Positions 59,857 to 64,000 of a stretch of DNA of 64,000 nucleotides are shown in pieces. The notes beneath the pieces are model-generated. The model saw nothing but the letters and a program-made list of their open reading frames with translations, was not told the origin of the DNA and searched no databases. Position 1 is the stretch's first letter; every line of letters begins with the position of its first letter. Origin of the DNA: Brachionus manjavacas (lineage: Eukaryota > Rotifera > Eurotatoria > Ploima > Brachionidae); NCBI GenBank assembly GCA_019054805.1, contig JAHQIY010000002.1:806001-870000 (forward strand). The letters are read 5' to 3'. The translations under genes were made by a program, and so were the position numbers.

Positions 59857-60486
59857 AACTCAAACCAATGTTATAAATAGTTTTATACCATTATTTTTTC
59901 AACCATTATGAACCAAAAAATTTAACTTTTTGTTGTTGTCTAAATGGAAATCAATTAAATGAAATAGTTAAACTAAAAATTTAGAAATAGAATGCTGGAT
60001 TTAAATGAAGTTTTAGTTTGTGATTAGTTTTTTTTTTTTTAATTTTTAAAATTAAAAAAGGCCTGGTAATGTAATTAAGCTTGTTTATTGTTAAAGATAA
60101 CTGGGTCTAATCTTACGCTTTTGATGTTTGTTATGGTAAAATGAGGCCCACTATCCGAAAAATGTATAGTCTTACTGATTTATTTTTAGTTAGTTATTGT
60201 CAATTTAAAACTCGGTTGAAATTAATCATTTTTTAGTTTTTTTTTTCCTGTTTTTTTTGTATTTTTTATTTCTTTTTGGTAAACTTTAGTGAGAATTTCC
60301 GTTTTTTTTTAATGAGCTAATCGATCGATTTTTTTTAATAAATAATAAAAATTGTAAAATTTTATTTTTATATTAATTAAATTTTTTCAATCTAAAATTA
60401 GTTCGCTTTATTTCTAATAAAATTGAATTGAAAAAAAGGATTTATCAAAAAAATGATGATAAATTTTACTTTAATTTATTTGGTAG
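59857..60486. other. CREB 3' region
   Basis: AT-rich 3' untranslated and intergenic DNA. AATAAA hexamers at 60337 and 60344 are candidate polyadenylation signals. Confidence 0.45.
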
Positions 60487-60875
60487 TTAAGACACGCTTC
60501 TGGACCAAGCACCAAAGTAAATACCGACCATGCTAAAACAATTTTGATTAAGAAAGCATGGTCTAATAGCATTATCACGGGTTAGGACCGCATCAAACTC
60601 TGAAATTTTTAATTTAATGCGTCATCAAGACTAGAGTTTAAAACAAAAGAATAAAAGGAATCTATTTTTTCTATGCATCTGGTGCAGTACCAAGAATTAA
60701 AAAAAATAATACATTTGAAAATTAATTTTTTATTTTTTCGATTTTTTTTGTTTTAAACTCAAGTTTGATGCGCCCTTAAACCCGTGATAATGCTATTAGA
60801 CCATGTGTTCTTTATCAAAAATGTTTTAGCATGGGCGAGATTTACTTTGGTGCTTGGCCCAGAAGCGTGTCTCAA
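60487..60875. mobile_element. Inverted-repeat element (about 390 bp)
   Basis: Arms of about 100 bp pair with some mismatches, beginning TTAAGACACGCTTCTGGACC on the left and TTGAGACACGCTTCTGGGCC on the right (reversed). Both contain AGCATTATCACGGGTT at their inner ends. A weaker second pairing (GTTTAAAACAAAA) lies nearer the centre. TA occurs at or next to both ends. No ORF; MITE-like. Confidence 0.8.
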
Positions 60876-61348
60876 TATGTGGTGCAGCATAATCGAACGA
60901 GGGAATAAAACCATGACTAAAAATCGTTATCTTTTGATCTGAATTTCGATTTAAAACTTAGAGATCTATTTTAGATGCGGAAAAACAATTAAATGACGCA
61001 TTTTTAATTAATTGATTAAAAATAATTAAATTTTATTATGAAAATATAAGATCAATTTTTATTTTTTTATTTTGGGACCCTTAAAGACTAAATTCATAAA
61101 GATTTAAAACTTTTTAAATAAAACAAAATTCCAAATTATACTTTTGCTAAGGTAAAATAATAATAAACAATTCTTGGCTTCAATGGCGAAATTCGATTAA
61201 AAAAATTTTACCAAATTTTATAAGCAAAAAAAGTAACATTTTTATCTGATTTGTCTTTTGTTTTACTTTGGCTAAATTCTGCAAAATTGTTCTTTCAATA
61301 AAGAAATTCTCATAATTTATTTTTTTACTCTAAAAAAAAATCAATAAG
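60876..61348. other. AT-rich region upstream of the JmjC gene
   Basis: No recognisable promoter element or gene. Confidence 0.4.
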
Positions 61349-63771
61349 ATGTTACTAGATTATTTTTTAATTTTTTTGATAAATTTATTTGGCAAGCAAT
61401 GTTCCGAACTGCAAGATCACCCGGGACATATGAAACCATTCGGGTCAAGCGGCCCTTTTCTTGAAATAGAAAAAGTAACTGATCTTCCAACAAAAACTTT
61501 TTTTTCAAATTATGTCAAAACCAAACGAGCAGTTTTGATGCAAAATTTTGTCAACCAATTCCCGGCATTTTCCAAATGGAACGATCAGTACTTGACCGAT
61601 GTATCAAGCCAGCACCCCGACTACAAAGTTTCTTTGGAGACCATAAAAAAAGAATCTCGCGACCAAGGCACCATTAATCTACCGCTTCATGATTTTCTCC
61701 TTATCTACAACTCAAGTGAACTTTATATGGTCAATGAAGTGCCACCTTATCTTAAAAAAGATGTCGTCCTGCCTCAGCCCCTTCAGTGCGCTCAAGCTCC
61801 TTCTGTCCTCGAAGAGACTGTAAGTTCTAATTTTTTATGTAAACATCCTAATGTTCAATTTAAGATTGTGTGGTTTAGTTCTGGCGGAACCAGCTCGGTC
61901 ACACATACAGACGATTATGAAAATATTCTCTGTGCATTTGACGGCACCAAGGAACTTGTTTTAGTTGATTATTTCAAGCATAAAAAAGCTGCAGATATGA
62001 TAATAGATGAGCATAAAGGTGCTTATTCGTCCATGGACGTGGACAAAGTTGACTATGAAAAATTTCCTTTGATTAAGGATCTTGAGTATTATCACTTTAA
62101 TTTGTCGGCTGGAGACTGTTTATACATTCCATACAAATGGTTAATTGAAAAAAAAAAAAAAATTTTTTATTAAACTTTATTTCAAGGGTTCATCAAGTTC
62201 GTTCTTATGGAAGAAATTTAGCCATTAATTTTTGGTTCAATTTTGAGAGAATATTTGGTAATGCGGAATTTTCTGACGAATGCTCGCACAACAAACTGGA
62301 TTTGGCCAAAACTTTGAACAAGTTCACTTATGGACCGACTAAGAACAATTTTTTTGATAATTTCAAGTGAATAGGTTTTTTTAATTTTGACATCAGGTTC
62401 AAAAAATTAATATTTTAGTGCCTCCTGAATTTCAAATTTCTTACTTTAAATTCGGAACCTATATCTCTTTAAATGAAAAAAAAGTTATTTCCTTGAGATC
62501 AGTCACTTTACAAGACCAAACCAATACAAATCAATTTCATTCAATTCTTAAGTTTTTCAGTTTCAAAAATTTAATTTAACTGAATAAAATAAAAGTGTTC
62601 AAATGAAATAAGTAAAAAGAAATTATGTTTTATTTCGTCAAATCAATGATCGTTGGGATGGACCTCAATTGAAGCTATTTTTTGACTTTTTAAAAAAAAT
62701 CCAAAAATTTTTTTTACTTTTAAAATATTTTAAAATTGTAGAAAACTTGATTTTCTTTCAGAATTTATCTAAGTTTCTAATTCTCATTAGGGTCGATTGA
62801 TTTTCAATCCATAAGAGTGAATTTTTTTTAAAAATTATAAAGAAAAATCAAATTTTGAATTCAAAATGATAAAGAGGTTCCGAATTTCTGAGATAAAGAC
62901 AATGAGATGAATTAAAAATCCTTTTTATACTTAATGATAATTTTTATTTATTTGGTACTTTTTATTTTTGTACTTTGTGTAATTTTTGATAATTAGCATG
63001 AAGATTTTAATTAATCAATAATTATTTTTAAATTTTAACTAATATTTCTCTTACCTTCAGCATACCCGAATCCCTAAACCAGGAGTCCGTTCCAGACCCC
63101 GTTTAAATTTTAATGTAATGATTAAAATAACCAAAAAGTACAAAAAGGAACAGGGCCAAATAAATAAATATTACCAAAGAGTAAAAAAATTCAGAGAGAA
63201 AATCTCATCTTCTTTCCATTGATTTTCTAGCTGAAAATGAGAAATTAAAGATGGTCCTTTAATTTTGGATTTTAAGAAGCTAAAATTAATTTTTTATTTA
63301 GGATTTTTATAATGAGACAAGTTAATTTGGGCAATAGAAAAATTGACGACTGGATATCGCTAATCTTAGGGGTAGAGTGAAAAAAGTTTTCTTCTTTGCT
63401 TTAAATTTAATTTTTCTAAAGGAAAGAGAGTTAACTGATGAAAAAAGAGAACAAAGCCACGAAATGCTCCAAGAAGTAGCTTCAATTAATTTTTTGTTTT
63501 CTGTCAATTTTGAAAATGTTTTTAAGATGTTTAGCCTAATGGACTTTGATGGAAATGGAGTGTTAAGTGACGACGAAGTGATTGATTTAAATGAAAATGT
63601 AAATTTCAATTTAATTTAAATAGGAAAAATTTAATTGTTAATTTTTAGTCAATAGAGCACATTATGGGAACATTAGATGAAGTAGAGGGTATTGTTTACG
63701 AAGAAGACTCAGACGACGACGAAGAGGTTGACGATGATCAAGATGATGAAAATTTAAAAGAAGAACTTTAA
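61349..63771 (+). CDS. ER/secretory JmjC-domain oxygenase with EF-hand, five exons
   Basis: Exons are 61349-62139, 62187-62366, 63302-63371, 63422-63598 and 63649-63771; phases fit for 446 residues. A signal peptide (MLLDYFLIFLINLFGKQCSE) leads into a JmjC/cupin domain with the iron triad H186-x-D188 (VTHTDDYENILCAFDG) and H266 (IPYKW|VHQVRSYGRN, split by intron 1); W280-N282 completes INFWFNF. One canonical EF-hand loop, DFDGNGVLSDDE (388-399), follows, then an acidic tail ending KEEL, an ER-retrieval-type signal. It is probably a lumenal 2-oxoglutarate/Fe(II) hydroxylase tuned by calcium; the substrate is unknown. Intron 2 (935 bp) carries a SINE-like segment; without its removal the frame stops at once. 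AATAAA lies at 63779-63784. Confidence 0.9.
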
Positions 63772-63778
63772 AATATCA

Positions 63779-63784
63779 AATAAA
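63779..63784 (+). terminator. Polyadenylation signal of the JmjC gene
   Basis: AATAAA eight bases after the stop codon. Confidence 0.6.
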
Positions 63785-64000
63785 CTATTTAAATTTTAAA
63801 TTTTATTTTTTCCATCTAAGACAGTGTTAAGAACTATTTTTACGGCCTAATAAAATTAACCTTCTAGGCAAAAAATTGATAAGCATCACAAGAAATTATT
63901 TTGCCACTATGACATTAACCTGGAGGATAAGCGCGTTTAATTGCTCCAGATCAATTAACCATAAAATATTGTATTTAAACACAAAATCATAAGGTACGAT

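Noticed and set aside
1..64000. CRISPR arrays, bacterial operons or viral integrations
   Set aside because: No regularly spaced repeats, ribosome-binding-site-led operons or viral structural or replication proteins were seen.

Overview
The window is strongly AT-rich animal nuclear DNA. It holds seven recognisable protein-coding genes with short GT-AG introns (about 45 to 140 bp, one of about 930 bp), set in long intergenic AT-rich tracts full of decayed transposable elements. The gene families (SIAH, MYT1/NZF, CREB, SLC25A1, SLC37A4) are metazoan. The low GC, compact introns and abundance of FLYWCH, Tc1, pogo, hAT and non-LTR fragments would suit a monogonont rotifer or another AT-rich spiralian; that placement is inference. 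No bacterial, organellar, CRISPR or rRNA signal was found.

Layout. 1-9.2 kb is a transposon graveyard: a CR1-like LINE tail interrupted by a FLYWCH-bearing insert and by a 750-bp pogo-type element, then piggyBac and Tc1 transposase remnants. 9.3-10.5 kb carries a SIAH E3 ubiquitin ligase. 10.8-18.2 kb holds a long inverted-repeat element, a reverse-transcriptase pseudogene, and a large minus-strand LINE broken by a hAT-type insert with an 8-bp target duplication. 19.46-21.11 kb is a 1.6-kb element with 34-bp terminal inverted repeats, an 18-bp flanking duplication and an ORF resembling a USP-type peptidase; I do not recognise the element class. 21.9-22.7 kb is a single-exon bZIP gene (C/EBP-like) with a TATA box. 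25.3-26.5 kb is the six-exon mitochondrial citrate carrier. 27-48 kb is a gene-poor tract with three foldback or inverted-repeat elements, duplicated repeats and LINE/SINE tails. 48.5-50.5 kb is a MYT1-type zinc-finger gene. 51.7-52.7 kb is another CR1-like tail. 56.7-58.3 kb (minus) is SLC37A4 and 59.0-59.9 kb (plus) is a CREB-type bZIP gene; they are divergent and share a 668-bp interval containing a perfect cAMP-response element. 61.3-63.8 kb is a secreted/ER JmjC oxygenase with an EF-hand and a C-terminal KEEL.

Functional links. There is no operon-like organisation. The one suggestive pairing is the glucose-6-phosphate transporter and CREB sharing a CRE-containing divergent promoter, with two further CRE-like sites in CREB intron 2, which would fit autoregulation and co-regulation of sugar-phosphate metabolism. 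The visible CREB gene lacks the kinase-inducible (RRPSY) domain. The most unusual item is the 19.48-21.09 kb element.
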